Below are positions 51,724-61,210 of a DNA stretch of 64,000 nucleotides, piece after piece. Source of the stretch: Herpetosiphon geysericola (GTDB lineage: Bacteria > Chloroflexota > Chloroflexia > Chloroflexales > Herpetosiphonaceae); NCBI RefSeq assembly GCF_001306135.1, contig NZ_LGKP01000046.1, forward strand, positions 62,001-126,000, given 5' to 3'. Each line of letters begins with the position of its first letter. Positions within the stretch are counted from its first letter, which is position 1. The position numbers and the translations under genes were made by a program. Below the pieces are notes generated by a model that was not told where the DNA came from, did not search any database, and saw nothing but the letters and a program-made list of their open reading frames with translations.

Positions 51724-53010
51724 TTACAACGCTTCGGCTGGGGTTTGACTGAGGCTTGGCTCATTGATAATTGGCGCAGATGCTTGGGTTTGATGGCTTT
51801 CCATGGTCATTACTGAGCGCAGCCCAAAGCCCAAGAAACCCATTGCAAGAGTGACAACGCCGCCAAGAATGTACCAAATCCGCAGCCCAAAAGCATCGGC
51901 GATTGGCCCAGCAAGCAATAAACCAACTGGAGCCATGGCAGTGGCAAAGCTAGCAACTAACGAGAAAACGCGGCCTTGCAATTCGGGGGCAATCACACCT
52001 TGGATCATCGCGCCAAACGAGCCATTGACAATTGGTAAACTCAGGCCAACCAAGCCGTTCATCACAATTGCTCCCCAAATTAACGAACTTGGCATGATCC
52101 CCAAGAACAGCGTAAACGCCCCAAGCAGCACGAGGCCAAACAACGCGGTGACGATGCGGCGCTTGAATCCGCCCCAAACGCTGAGCAAAACCCCGCCCAG
52201 AATAATGCCAATCGAGAGTGCTGCTTCCATCCAGCCCAGCTCGCTGGCTCCACCACCAAAAATTTTGGTCACCAAAAGAGGCAACAACGAACCAACAGGC
52301 GTGATAACCAAATTGATCACACTGACCATGATCAAGCTAATCAACAAGCCACGCCAGCCAATTACATAGGCGAAACCCTCGCGCATATCTTGCCAAAAGG
52401 TAACGCTGCGGTTGGCATCGCGTTGGGGCTGAGGAATGCGTACAAACAGCAAGGGCAAAATAGCTAATAACGCCGTAATGACATCAATTGATAAGACCGC
52501 TTGCAAGGGAAATGTGGCAACCAGCCATGCCCCTAACGGCGCAGCGACAATATTCATGCCGCCATGTAAGGCTTGGTTTAGGCCTTGAACCCGCGCTAAA
52601 TGGGTTTTTGGCACCAACAGCACCGTTGAAGCGCCCATCGCCGTGGCATGGAAACGCTCACAAACCGAGCGCAGCAATAAGGCAAGATAAATCTGCCAAA
52701 TTGCATCCGAGCCTTGCCAGATGAGCACTGCCAAACCAATCGTCACCAACATCGAGCAGGCATCAGCCACCAACATAATGACTTGGCGATTCATGCGGTC
52801 GACCCAGGTGCCAATAAATGGCGAGAGCAAAACCGCTGGCAACATAGCCATTAACGAGGCAAATGCTAAGGTTGTGGCTGAACCAGTGCGCAGAGTCAAA
52901 TTCCAAATAATCGCGAATTGAACCAATTGACTGCCAATTAATGAACAAACTTGACCCAGCCAAATACTGAGAAAGCGACCGAGCCAAGGTGATGATGATT
53001 GATCGTGCAT
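51724..53010 (-). CDS. MFS transporter, probable exporter
   Basis: 428 aa, about 12 membrane helices. WLGRFLSIWLGQVCSLIGSQ at the start and the loop motif PFIGTWVDRMNRQVIM (a MFS motif A variant) place it among the MFS_3 (enterobactin/macrolide exporter-like) group. The end is soluble. Substrate unknown; it may export a lipophilic metabolite or drug. It is transcribed alone. Confidence 0.88.
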   Translation of the reverse strand: MHDQSSSPWLGRFLSIWLGQVCSLIGSQLVQFAIIWNLTLRTGSATTLAFASLMAMLPAVLLSPFIGTWVDRMNRQVIMLVADACSMLVTIGLAVLIWQGSDAIWQIYLALLLRSVCERFHATAMGASTVLLVPKTHLARVQGLNQALHGGMNIVAAPLGAWLVATFPLQAVLSIDVITALLAILPLLFVRIPQPQRDANRSVTFWQDMREGFAYVIGWRGLLISLIMVSVINLVITPVGSLLPLLVTKIFGGGASELGWMEAALSIGIILGGVLLSVWGGFKRRIVTALFGLVLLGAFTLFLGIMPSSLIWGAIVMNGLVGLSLPIVNGSFGAMIQGVIAPELQGRVFSLVASFATAMAPVGLLLAGPIADAFGLRIWYILGGVVTLAMGFLGFGLRSVMTMESHQTQASAPIINEPSLSQTPAEAL

Positions 53011-53160
53011 TGCTAGCTCCTGTGGTTGAAACTAGCCACACTATAGTTGGCTCAGGCCATAATCGGCAGCCCGCAAAAGGTGTATCTTGGGTATGTAGCC
53101 CTAAGCAGGCTGATGATAGCTCAATTGCCAAGCTCTACACCTTTTGGTGCAGCGATGCAA

Positions 53161-53191
53161 ACGCCCCTTGATCAGGTCGATCAAAGGGCGT
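53161..53191. terminator. Hairpin in the MFS/PQQ-protein gap
   Basis: ACGCCCCTTGATC pairs with GATCAAAGGGCGT with one mismatch around a 5-base loop, followed by TTTATAAA on the plus strand. Confidence 0.6.
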
Positions 53192-53269
53192 TTATAAATG
53201 CTTTATTGCATCCATTCGGCATTCTTTAGGGATGACTTGTTCAATCGAAGGGCTAGATTTACCATCGAT

Positions 53270-53338
53270 CCGCGGGAGGGAAACGCAGGGGTTTTCAGCC
53301 CCTGCACCCCCAAATATGTATTCTGTGGATTGTTCGCT
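53270..53338 (+). repeat. REP-like element, copy 4
   Basis: Truncated at its 5' side: CGCGGGAGGGAAACGCAGGGG, split by a TTTTCAG loop from CCCCTGCACCCCCAAATA, then TGGATTGTTCGCTG. Same order of parts as copies 2 and 3. Confidence 0.85.
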
Positions 53339-53433
53339 GTTTGCCAAATCCCCTTTGTGTACTTCGCGTTCTTCGCGGTTACCATGCCCTCAATCCCCAG
53401 CACATCGTTATCGCAAAACAAATAAGATCAGGG

Positions 53434-55572
53434 CTACTTGCGCACAACTGGCAAGTAAACCTGTTCTGGCGTAAATTCCTCGTAGACTGCGGTGTAGGTT
53501 GTAGCGCTGGCAGGCGTTGTAACGTTGCGGGGATTGCTGGTGTTGTTATCGCTCCAGCGTACAAAGCGCCACCAACGATTATTATCAATATAGACTGGCG
53601 CAGTTACCCGTAAGACATAGCCCTGCCATGAAACAAACGGCTCATCGGCCTCGATTGGATCGTTGTTGACCACGAAGTTGGCATTAGCATTCGGGGTTGA
53701 AGCCAAGGTTATATTAACTTTGCGTGGTTGGAGCGTTTGGGTAACGACATGGTTCAAGCCGCTATTATCGGTCGCAGTTAGCTCTAGCTCCAAGTAGCTG
53801 TTGCTCGCAGCCAGCAAATCTTCTGGCGCTGGCGCAGTAAAGCTAAAACTATTGGTCGTTGGTTGGGTCAAATAAGGGTGGGTGTGGGTATCGTGATGCA
53901 AAATCACTTTCCACGATAAGGCGCTGGCTGGTAACGTGCCTTGTTCTGCATCGCTCGCTTGGCCGCGCACCTGAATGCTTTGGCCAACTGCGAAGAGTGC
54001 GCTTGGGCTTGGTTCAGTGATACTGGCAACTGGTGCAGTTGCGCCAATGCGTACCACCGCTTGGCTGACGCTCGATATATCGCCATTGCTGCCACGTAAA
54101 TACAAGGTCGCGGTGTAAGTACCATTGCTGGTGTAGGTGTAGGATGTGCTGGCAGTGCTGGTTTGACGAGTCGTGCCATTGCCAAAATTCCAGAAGTAGG
54201 TCGCACCGCTGCTTGGTGTGGTTGCGCTAAAAGTTACAGCTAATGGGGCGGCGCCAAAACTAGGATTCGCCGTAAAGGCTGAGTTTAAGCCAGCTGCGCC
54301 ATTGTAGCTAATGCGGCGAATTTCGCCACCATTGGCGTAGGTTGCATAATATAAGGCTTGCTGTGCACCGTTGGGGCCAAACGCCATATGCGTCACCGAC
54401 CCAGGGTTATCCGAGAAGGTCAGGACTGAGCTATACGGCGCTTGGGCTGAAATCATAAAGATTTTGCCACAGACATAATCGCCAAACATATAGCCGCTGT
54501 AATTACTCGGGAAGGTATTGGCAGGCACAAACGCGCCGCCAGTAATCGAATTACAGTTGGTAAATGGCGCACCTGCATTGCCATGGCTATATTCATAAAT
54601 TGGGTCGACCATATTGGCAGGTGTTGGCGAACATGGCCCCGTTGAATTATTGACCCGCGTGCCTTCACGACAATTCCAGCCATAATCCTTACCAGCAACA
54701 ACTTCGTCAATTTCTTCACGGATATTTTGGCCAACATCGTTGACAAACAAGCGCACGCCAGTCGCATTGGGATCGAAGGTCATACGGTAAGGATTGCGAA
54801 AGCCCCAAGCCCACGTTTCTTGGCAAATTGTGCCGCTGGCAGCAGCGCCGGTATTACAGCGAGCAGTGCCAGTGCCAGTAAATGGATTATCGCTGGGAAT
54901 CGTGCCATCGGCATTGATGCGCAAAATTTTGCCCAGCAAGGTATGGCGTTCGCGCGAGGCATCGTTGGCCCCACCACAGCCGCTATCGAGATAATCGCAG
55001 CCGCCATCGCCAACGCTCACAAACAACTTGCCATCTTTGCCAAAGCCAAGATCGCCAGCATTGTGATTGCCATTGTACGACGTGATGTTATCGAGCAAAA
55101 CCGATTCTGAGCTTAAATCGAGGGCGTTATTGCTCCAGGTAAAGCGCGAAACCCGATTAACTGGATTGACCGTTTCGCTCTGTTGAGGGCAACTATTGGG
55201 AGTTTGGTTAAATTTGTTGAAGGTATAATAGATATAAACATACGGTCGTCCGCTGGTAAATTGCGGGTCAACCGCGATGCCCAACAAACCGCGCTCGAAA
55301 TCGTAGCAAACCCGCGAGCCAAGGCTCAGCACCGTGCGCGTGCTGGTGCCGTTCCAAGCTAATAATTGACCATTTTGTTGCGTAATCAACATCTCGCCTG
55401 ATGGCAACCAGGTAAAGGCGGTTGGGGCATCAAGGCTATTAGCGGGAACAACGACGCTTTGGGTAAATCCAGCAGGGACGGCAGTGGGGGCAACATCAGG
55501 CTGAACTTGGCGAACAAATGAAATCGAAAGGCTCGAAAAGATCAGCGCAACCACAATAAGCCAACGCGACAT
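53434..55572 (-). CDS. Secreted PQQ-type sugar dehydrogenase-like protein with PKD domain
   Basis: 712 aa. Signal peptide at the N-terminus, then a six-bladed propeller of the glucose/sorbosone dehydrogenase family: PTAFTWLPSGEMLITQQNGQ, ERGLLGIAVDPQF, NHNAGDLGFGKDGKLFVSVG and DYGWNCREGTRVNN. A PKD domain (about 440-525) carries ATYFWNFGNGTTRQTSTAST. The last 190 residues form beta domains unassigned by me. It may oxidise sugars in the envelope or be a non-enzymatic propeller. No membrane anchor. Confidence 0.88.
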   Translation of the reverse strand: MSRWLIVVALIFSSLSISFVRQVQPDVAPTAVPAGFTQSVVVPANSLDAPTAFTWLPSGEMLITQQNGQLLAWNGTSTRTVLSLGSRVCYDFERGLLGIAVDPQFTSGRPYVYIYYTFNKFNQTPNSCPQQSETVNPVNRVSRFTWSNNALDLSSESVLLDNITSYNGNHNAGDLGFGKDGKLFVSVGDGGCDYLDSGCGGANDASRERHTLLGKILRINADGTIPSDNPFTGTGTARCNTGAAASGTICQETWAWGFRNPYRMTFDPNATGVRLFVNDVGQNIREEIDEVVAGKDYGWNCREGTRVNNSTGPCSPTPANMVDPIYEYSHGNAGAPFTNCNSITGGAFVPANTFPSNYSGYMFGDYVCGKIFMISAQAPYSSVLTFSDNPGSVTHMAFGPNGAQQALYYATYANGGEIRRISYNGAAGLNSAFTANPSFGAAPLAVTFSATTPSSGATYFWNFGNGTTRQTSTASTSYTYTSNGTYTATLYLRGSNGDISSVSQAVVRIGATAPVASITEPSPSALFAVGQSIQVRGQASDAEQGTLPASALSWKVILHHDTHTHPYLTQPTTNSFSFTAPAPEDLLAASNSYLELELTATDNSGLNHVVTQTLQPRKVNITLASTPNANANFVVNNDPIEADEPFVSWQGYVLRVTAPVYIDNNRWWRFVRWSDNNTSNPRNVTTPASATTYTAVYEEFTPEQVYLPVVRK

Positions 55573-55589
55573 ACTTCCTCCTTAAACAC

Positions 55590-55632
55590 AACCACCGCGA
55601 ACAAAGCCCTAAAAACCTTGTTCGCGGTGGTT
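55590..55632 (-). terminator. Hairpin terminator of the acyl-CoA dehydrogenase gene
   Basis: Perfect 15-bp stem AACCACCGCGAACAA/TTGTTCGCGGTGGTT with a 13-base loop, 24 bases downstream of the dehydrogenase stop and just before the PQQ-protein start. Confidence 0.82.
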
Positions 55633-55655
55633 TCCGCTCCGATGGCTAGCGCTGT

Positions 55656-56903
55656 TTAAGCGTTCCAAGCCTCTTCGTCGTAGGCTGGCAACTCACAGCG
55701 TAAGGGCTTGTTTTCGCGCTCTGAGAGCGCAAAATCTGCTTGCAACAACTCTTGAAGCTCGCGGGTTCCTTCGTAGATCACCGCGCCGCGACTGTTGCGC
55801 AAGTAGCGTTCAACTGGATACTCATCGCTAAAGCCATAAGCACCGTGAATTTGAATTGCATCGTTGGCACAGTTGAAACTTTCGACCGTGGCATGCCATT
55901 TGGCCAAGGTGGTTTCGCGGGTGTTGCGAATGCCTTGGTTTTTGAGCCAGCCAGCGCGATAGCACAGCAAGCGCGCGGTTTCTAGTTTCAGCACCATATG
56001 GCTGATCATACGTTTAACCAACTGGTGTTGGCCAATTTGGACCCCGAAGGTTTCGCGCTCTTTGGCATATTTAACCGAAGCTTCTAAGGCAGCTTGGATC
56101 AAGCCAGTTGCGCCAGTTGCCACGGTGTAGCGCCCGTTATCCAAGGCGGTCATGGCAATTTTAAAGCCTTCGCCTTCTTCGCCCAAGCGGTTGGCGACAG
56201 GCACGCGCACATTTTCAAAAATGACGCTACCAGTGTTGCCAGCGCGCACGCCCAACTTGCCATGAATTGGCACACTTGAAACGCCTTCAAAACTGCGTTC
56301 GACAATAAATGCCGTCATGCCGCGTTGTTTTTTGGCTTTGTCGGTGTAAGCAACCACCAAATAGTGGTCGGCCAAATCCGAGAGGCTAATCCAGGTTTTT
56401 TCGCCATTGAGAATATAGTGATCGCCTTCAAGCACTGCCGTCGATTGCATACCTGCAACGTCGGTGCCAGCGTTTGGCTCGGTCAGACAATAGGCAGCAA
56501 TTTTTGCGCCAGTAGCTTGGGGAACCAGATATTTTTGCTTTTGTTCTTCAGTGCCCCATTGGAAGACTGCCAATGAGTTAAGGCCAGTATGCACGCTGAG
56601 AATCACCCGCAGCGAGGTATCGACCCGCTCTAGCTCTTCACAAACGACTGCAAGGCCCAAATAGTCGAAGCCTGCGCCGCCATATTTTTGGGGTAAACAC
56701 ACGCCGAGAAAACCGAGTTCGCCCATTCGTTTGATAATTGGCACCATGTGCTCGGCGGTTCCGGCATGGTCACCAGCGCCCTTGCGATCCCATTCGCGAA
56801 TATAGGGGGCGACTTCTTTTTCAGCAAAATCGCGCACAGTTTTACGCAGCATATCGTGCTGTTCGTTAAGCAAAAAACCGTAATTTTCGGTCCAATCAAT
56901 CAT
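55656..56903 (-). CDS. Acyl-CoA dehydrogenase
   Basis: FAD enzyme oxidising acyl-CoA to enoyl-CoA in fatty-acid or branched-chain amino-acid catabolism; the specific chain length is unknown. 415 aa from MIDWTENYG; a longer frame starts 29 codons upstream without support. YCLTEPNAGTDVAGMQSTAV and GEKTWISLSDLADHYLVVA bind FAD, and the C-terminal ASVKYAKERETFGVQIGQHQ and IQIHGAYGFSDEYPVERYLR, then SRGAVIYEGTRELQ, contain the catalytic base region. Transcribed alone. Confidence 0.93.
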   Translation of the reverse strand: MIDWTENYGFLLNEQHDMLRKTVRDFAEKEVAPYIREWDRKGAGDHAGTAEHMVPIIKRMGELGFLGVCLPQKYGGAGFDYLGLAVVCEELERVDTSLRVILSVHTGLNSLAVFQWGTEEQKQKYLVPQATGAKIAAYCLTEPNAGTDVAGMQSTAVLEGDHYILNGEKTWISLSDLADHYLVVAYTDKAKKQRGMTAFIVERSFEGVSSVPIHGKLGVRAGNTGSVIFENVRVPVANRLGEEGEGFKIAMTALDNGRYTVATGATGLIQAALEASVKYAKERETFGVQIGQHQLVKRMISHMVLKLETARLLCYRAGWLKNQGIRNTRETTLAKWHATVESFNCANDAIQIHGAYGFSDEYPVERYLRNSRGAVIYEGTRELQELLQADFALSERENKPLRCELPAYDEEAWNA

Positions 56904-57007
56904 GGCTTGTTCTACCTCGTGTGTGCTGTATAGCTCGTCGCTTGCCCCATTGCAAGCAACATGTAGCTCTAGCATAGCATATCTTGGCAATTTGCGCGTG
57001 AGTCATG

Positions 57008-57037
57008 AGAACATAGAACAAAGAGCATAGAACATAG
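57008..57037. repeat. Heptamer repeat (ACATAGA type), copy 3
   Basis: AGAACATAGAACAAAGAGCATAG plus a further AACATAG: imperfect 7-mer copies related to those at 9641 and 9761. Split here: GAACATAGAACAAAG then AGCATAGAACATAG. Confidence 0.8.
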
Positions 57038-57103
57038 GGCTTGGGGATCGGTTGTTGGGTGATGGGGATCGGGAATTTTCTTTTAACGCAGAGGTATTGA
57101 TAA

Positions 57104-57330
57104 GGATGAATTATGAATTATGAGGGATGAAGGGTGTGGCATTCAGGAAAATGCAAATATTTAGACTCAAGCGGCTTTCGTGCTCTTCGTGCTCTTCGTG
57201 TTCTTCGTGGATCAAAAATTTGAAACCACGAAGAACACAAAGAACGATTATTGGTAGCTATTTTGCCTTCTGACTTTTGACTTTTGCCTTCTGATTTGGT
57301 ATTTCATCCCTCATACCTCATAATTCATCC
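57104..57330. repeat. Nested inverted-repeat (snapback) intergenic element
   Basis: The outer arms are 28 bases (57104-57131 and 57303-57330), complementary with two mismatches, starting GGATGAATTATGAA and ending ATAATTCATCC. The inner arms are 13-bp perfect (GTGTTCTTCGTGG 57198-57210 and CCACGAAGAACAC 57226-57238) around a 15-base loop. CTCTTCGTG direct repeats precede the inner arm, and TTTTGAC/TTTTGCC heptamers follow it. The acyl-CoA dehydrogenase and xylose isomerase genes flank it. It has the shape of a miniature inverted-repeat element. Confidence 0.85.
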
Positions 57331-57332
57331 TT

Positions 57333-58481
57333 CTATCTGGCTCCCATCAACAGTTCGAAGGTCAGTTGATCGAGCTTTTCGTAGCCGAGGCCACGGGCGC
57401 CAAGCGCTTGACGATCGAATTGATAGGCTTTGAGCGCGGCGGCTCGTTCTGGCGTATAGGCACCACGGAATGGCTCAACCTCAGCATTTGGCGCATTGAT
57501 TTGAGCCAAAAGCGCTTGAATTTCGGCATCGGCGTTGAAGCGCTTAACTTTTTCGGCCAAGATTTCGTAGGTGCGCATACAGCCACGAGCAAAATCTTTA
57601 ACCCCTTCCAGATCTTCGCTGCGGTAAGCATGAGCATCGAAGTGCAATGGGCCGTCATAGCCAGCGTCTTGCAGCAATTTGACCAAGAAAAAGCTTTGTT
57701 TGTAGTTTTGCGCGCCAAAACGATAATCTTGGTCGTAGCGCCCGCTATTTTGATCGTTCAGGTCGATATGGAACAGTTTGCCTGCATCAATCGCCTGCGC
57801 CACGGCATGGGTGAAGTTCAAACCTGCCATGGTTTCGTGGGCAACTTCTGGGTTCACCCCAACCATCTCTGGTTGATCGAGGGTCTGAATAAAGCCCAAC
57901 ATGGCTCCAGTGGTGGGCAAAAAGATGTCGCCGCGTGGTTCGTTGGGCTTGGCTTCCAACGCAAAACGATAGCCATAGCCTTGGGCGTTGCTATATTCGC
58001 ACAAGAAGTTGAGCGCTTCGCGGAACCATTTCAAGCCTTCGAGCAAATTTTTCGAGGCATCGGTTTCGCTGCCTTCACGGCCACCCCAAAAGACATAGGT
58101 TTTAGCGCCAAACTCTGCGCCTAAATCCATTGCGGCCATGGTTTTTTGCAAGGCATAGGCCCGTACCGCCGGATCGTTGCTGGTAAACGCGCCATCTTTG
58201 AAGGCTGGGTCGCCGAACAAATTGGTGGTTGCCATTGGCACGACCAAGCCAGTATCTTTGAGCGCTTGCTTGAAATCGGTCACAATTTGGGCTTTTTGGC
58301 TGGCGCTAGCATCAATTGGCACTAAATCGTTATCGTGAAAATTAACACCCCACGCTCCAACTTCGGCCAAGAGATGCACAATCTCAACTGGTGAGAGGGT
58401 TTTGCGCACTGGCTCGCCAAATGGATCGCGCCCGACATTGCCGACTGTCCATAATCCGAAGCTAAACTTATGCTGGGTCAT
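57333..58481 (-). CDS. xylA: Xylose isomerase
   Basis: Converts D-xylose to D-xylulose. 382 aa, the short (class I, actinobacterial-type) size. [16 protein letters not shown] holds the catalytic His, [20 protein letters not shown] and [20 protein letters not shown] the metal-binding Glu and Lys, and [18 protein letters not shown] the metal Asp cluster. It follows an alpha-xylosidase gene, completing a xyloside catabolic route. No xylulokinase is in the window. Confidence 0.96.
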   Translation of the reverse strand: MTQHKFSFGLWTVGNVGRDPFGEPVRKTLSPVEIVHLLAEVGAWGVNFHDNDLVPIDASASQKAQIVTDFKQALKDTGLVVPMATTNLFGDPAFKDGAFTSNDPAVRAYALQKTMAAMDLGAEFGAKTYVFWGGREGSETDASKNLLEGLKWFREALNFLCEYSNAQGYGYRFALEAKPNEPRGDIFLPTTGAMLGFIQTLDQPEMVGVNPEVAHETMAGLNFTHAVAQAIDAGKLFHIDLNDQNSGRYDQDYRFGAQNYKQSFFLVKLLQDAGYDGPLHFDAHAYRSEDLEGVKDFARGCMRTYEILAEKVKRFNADAEIQALLAQINAPNAEVEPFRGAYTPERAAALKAYQFDRQALGARGLGYEKLDQLTFELLMGAR

Positions 58482-58506
58482 GATTCAATTCCTTTTCTTG
58501 ATTCAC

Positions 58507-58593
58507 GAAGGATGAAACCACGAAGGGCGCGAAGAACGCTAAAAAATCTTTTTCCAACGTTGGACAACTGATCACAACGTTATTTCATCCTTC
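58507..58593. repeat. Second, shorter inverted-repeat element
   Basis: Arms GAAGGATGAAA (58507-58517) and TTTCATCCTTC (58583-58593) are perfect complements and share GGATGAA/TTCATCC ends with the larger element at 57.1 kb. Inside is ACCACGAAGGGCGCGAAGAA, the same CTTCGTG-type unit in reverse. Confidence 0.8.
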
Positions 58594-58688
58594 AAATCTA
58601 GCGCCTAAACCCTTTACAATTCTCAATAACCAAGCTCCTCTGTTTTCTGTTCTTGCTTCCCGATCCCCTAATCCCCAACAACCGATCC

Positions 58689-61016
58689 CTAACTTTTCAA
58701 CTTCACGACCAGCTTGGTTGCCTGACCAAGAGCCGTGAGTTGGACTCCAAGTGGGTGTTGTTCGACTAAGGCTTCATCTGCGCTTGCGACCTGTTGGATG
58801 CCAACCAATACAATGTGCCAATCGCTGGCTTGACCTTCTTGCACGATGCTGATTGTATCACCATCGCGGCGCGCACTCCACGAGGCAGTAATATCGCCAT
58901 TGATTGATGGAACCATGGTATAGGCTGCTTGGCCATCGCCCAATTCATACAGGTTCAAGCTGACGCCGTTGGTATAATCGTAATCTGGCCGTTCGCTATT
59001 ATTGCCGATTGCGATCAAGCTGTTGGGGCGGGCCAGGATTGGCAAGCTCAACATATCGTGAGTTTCAGTAACCCAACGTGGGCCTTCGATAACCGCGCCA
59101 GTGGTGATTTGGGTCCAGCGGCCAGCAGGCACATAATAACTCACGGTGTTGTCATAGGCAAAGACTGGCGCAACCAACAACGAATCACCAAGCATATATT
59201 GGCGATCGAGATAATCGCAGGTCGGATCGTTCGGGAATTCCAGCAACATTGCCCGCATCACCGGAATCCCACTTGTGGAAGCGGTCACAGCAGCCCCGTA
59301 GAGATAGGGCATCAAGCGCGATTTAAGCTTGGTGAAGTAGCGCAACACATCAACAGCTTCTTCATCGTAGATCCATGGTACACGATAGGTATGGTTGCCA
59401 TGCAAGCGGCTGTGTGATGAAAGCATGCCGAAGGCGATCCAGCGTTTGTAAATCTCAACTGGTGGCATGCCCTCGAAGCCGCCAATATCGTGGCTCCAGA
59501 AGCCAAAACCCGAAAGCCCTAATGATAAACCGCCGCGTAAACTTTCAGCCATCGATTCGAAGGTCGATTCGCAATCGCCGCCCCAGTGGACAGGGAATTG
59601 TTGGCCACCAGCAGTTGCCGAACGCGCAAACAACACAGCATCGTTCAGGCCACGTTCGGTTTGCAACAAATCAAACACGACTTTGTTGTAAAGATGAGTG
59701 TAGTAGTTGTGCATGCGCTGTGGGTCGGAGCCATCGAAGTAGGCTACATCGGTTGGAATGCGCTCGCCAAAGTCGGTTTTGAAACAATCAACACCCATAT
59801 CGAGCAGGCCTTTGAGTTTGGCCGCATACCAAGCACATGCATCAGGATTGGTGAAATCGACCAAGCCCATGCCCGATTGCCACATATCCGATTGCCAAAC
59901 ATCGCCATTGGGCTTTTTCACCAAGTAGCCATGCTCCATGCCTTCACGGAACAGCGCCGAACGCTGGGCAATGTATGGGTTAATCCAGACACAAATTTTC
60001 AGGCCACGATCTTTGAGCCGTTTGAGCATGGCTTCAGGGTCGGGGAAGGTGCGTGAATCCCATTCGAGATCGCACCAGTGGAATTCGCGCATCCAGAAAC
60101 AATCGAAGTGAAAGACGTGCAAGGGCAAATCGCGGTCGGCCATGCCTTGGATAAAGCTGGTCACAGTTGCTTCATCATACGAGGTGGTAAACGAGGTTGT
60201 GAGCCACAAGCCAAACGACCATGCTGGCGGCAAGGCTGGGCGGCCAGTCAAAGCGGTGAATTTTTCGAGAATTTCCTTGGGCGTTGGGCCATAGATCACA
60301 AAATATTCGAGGCTTTGGCCTTGAACGCTGAATTGCACCCGCGAAACTTTTTCCGAGGCAATTTCAAAGGCGACGTTTTCTGGCTGATTGACGAACACGC
60401 CATAGCCGCGATTGGTCAGATAGAAGGGCACATTTTTGTAGGCTTGCTCGCTGCCAGTGCCGCCATCTTGGTTCCAAACATCGACCGATTGGCCGTTTTT
60501 GACGAAGGCGGTGAAGCGTTCGCCCAAGCCATACACTTGTTCGCCAACGCCGAGCGATAGTTGCTCGTGCATAAATTCGCCTTCGCCAGCCAAGCTAATG
60601 TAGCCAACACCTTTGCGGCCACTGCTGGTTACACGGCGATTTTCGGCCCAAAAATTGATGCTCCAATCGCCAGTTTTGGGGATTTGCACACTCAATTTGC
60701 CGCTGGTCAAGCGAAATTCTTGCTCATCTTCGCTGGTGCTGACGCTCTCATTGGCCGCTTCGGCAATCGCGAAGTTGGGGCTTAATGGGCGTTGGCCTTC
60801 GAAGTGGGTGAGCTTGACCCGAATCACATCGGGCATTGGCGAGGAAAAACGGGCGGTAATCGTCCCCAAGTTCAAGGTATCGCCACGATGGTTGATCCGC
60901 TTGCCTGGAGCGTACACCGTCAGACTTGTATCGTTAATGTGGCCATCGTAGGCTTGTGATGCGAACAGGGCATTAACCCCCTCACGCATCATCCAATATC
61001 CATCAGTAAATTTCAT
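58689..61016 (-). CDS. GH31 alpha-xylosidase (YicI type)
   Basis: Releases xylose from alpha-xylosides such as isoprimeverose. 775 aa from MKFTDGYWMMREGVN with AAGGA nine bases upstream; the frame extends 18 codons further. The catalytic nucleophile is in DCFKTDFGERIP and the acid/base in HWGGDCESTF. FWMREFHWCDLEWDSRTFPD and GFWSHDIGGFEG are typical of the YicI/XylS subgroup rather than alpha-glucosidases. Part of the xyloside operon. No signal peptide, so it acts in the cytoplasm. Confidence 0.92.
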   Translation of the reverse strand: MKFTDGYWMMREGVNALFASQAYDGHINDTSLTVYAPGKRINHRGDTLNLGTITARFSSPMPDVIRVKLTHFEGQRPLSPNFAIAEAANESVSTSEDEQEFRLTSGKLSVQIPKTGDWSINFWAENRRVTSSGRKGVGYISLAGEGEFMHEQLSLGVGEQVYGLGERFTAFVKNGQSVDVWNQDGGTGSEQAYKNVPFYLTNRGYGVFVNQPENVAFEIASEKVSRVQFSVQGQSLEYFVIYGPTPKEILEKFTALTGRPALPPAWSFGLWLTTSFTTSYDEATVTSFIQGMADRDLPLHVFHFDCFWMREFHWCDLEWDSRTFPDPEAMLKRLKDRGLKICVWINPYIAQRSALFREGMEHGYLVKKPNGDVWQSDMWQSGMGLVDFTNPDACAWYAAKLKGLLDMGVDCFKTDFGERIPTDVAYFDGSDPQRMHNYYTHLYNKVVFDLLQTERGLNDAVLFARSATAGGQQFPVHWGGDCESTFESMAESLRGGLSLGLSGFGFWSHDIGGFEGMPPVEIYKRWIAFGMLSSHSRLHGNHTYRVPWIYDEEAVDVLRYFTKLKSRLMPYLYGAAVTASTSGIPVMRAMLLEFPNDPTCDYLDRQYMLGDSLLVAPVFAYDNTVSYYVPAGRWTQITTGAVIEGPRWVTETHDMLSLPILARPNSLIAIGNNSERPDYDYTNGVSLNLYELGDGQAAYTMVPSINGDITASWSARRDGDTISIVQEGQASDWHIVLVGIQQVASADEALVEQHPLGVQLTALGQATKLVVKLKS

Positions 61017-61210
61017 TGTTAAATCCTTAGTTAAGGCTATAGGCTTGTGGCTATTGGCTATAGGGCTCAATCTTGGCTGGCACTATCTATCGATACCGAT
61101 TGATTCTCCGATAGCCCAAAGCCTATAGCCATTATTTATCTGCGCCGCTGCGTTAATATCCCTAAGCTTTATACTCTGACCCCTAATCACTGATCGCTGA
61201 TCCCTCGATC
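61017..61210. repeat. Intergenic GATCCCT-type repeats
   Basis: About 190 bases between the permease and xylosidase genes. It contains GCTATAGG...CCTATAGC-type inverted words (about 61038 and 61120) and a degenerate CCCCTAATCACTGATCGCTG run ending GATCCCTCGATCC, related to runs in other gaps. No gene. Confidence 0.65.

Larger units (their letters stand above)
53011..53433. other. Intergenic region with inverted repeats, terminator and REP-like copy
   Basis: About 420 bases without a convincing gene. CAAAAGGTGTA (53074-53084) and TACACCTTTTG (53136-53146) are an 11-bp inverted pair. ACGCCCCTTGATC and GATCAAAGGGCGT (53161-53191) form a terminator-like hairpin followed by TTTATAAA. One REP-like copy (53270-53338) and a TTCGCGTTCTTCGCGG unit follow. 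Confidence 0.8.

Noticed and set aside
57366-58124. 252-codon plus-strand frame opposite xylose isomerase
   Set aside because: Antisense shadow; the minus-strand xylA has full catalytic motifs.
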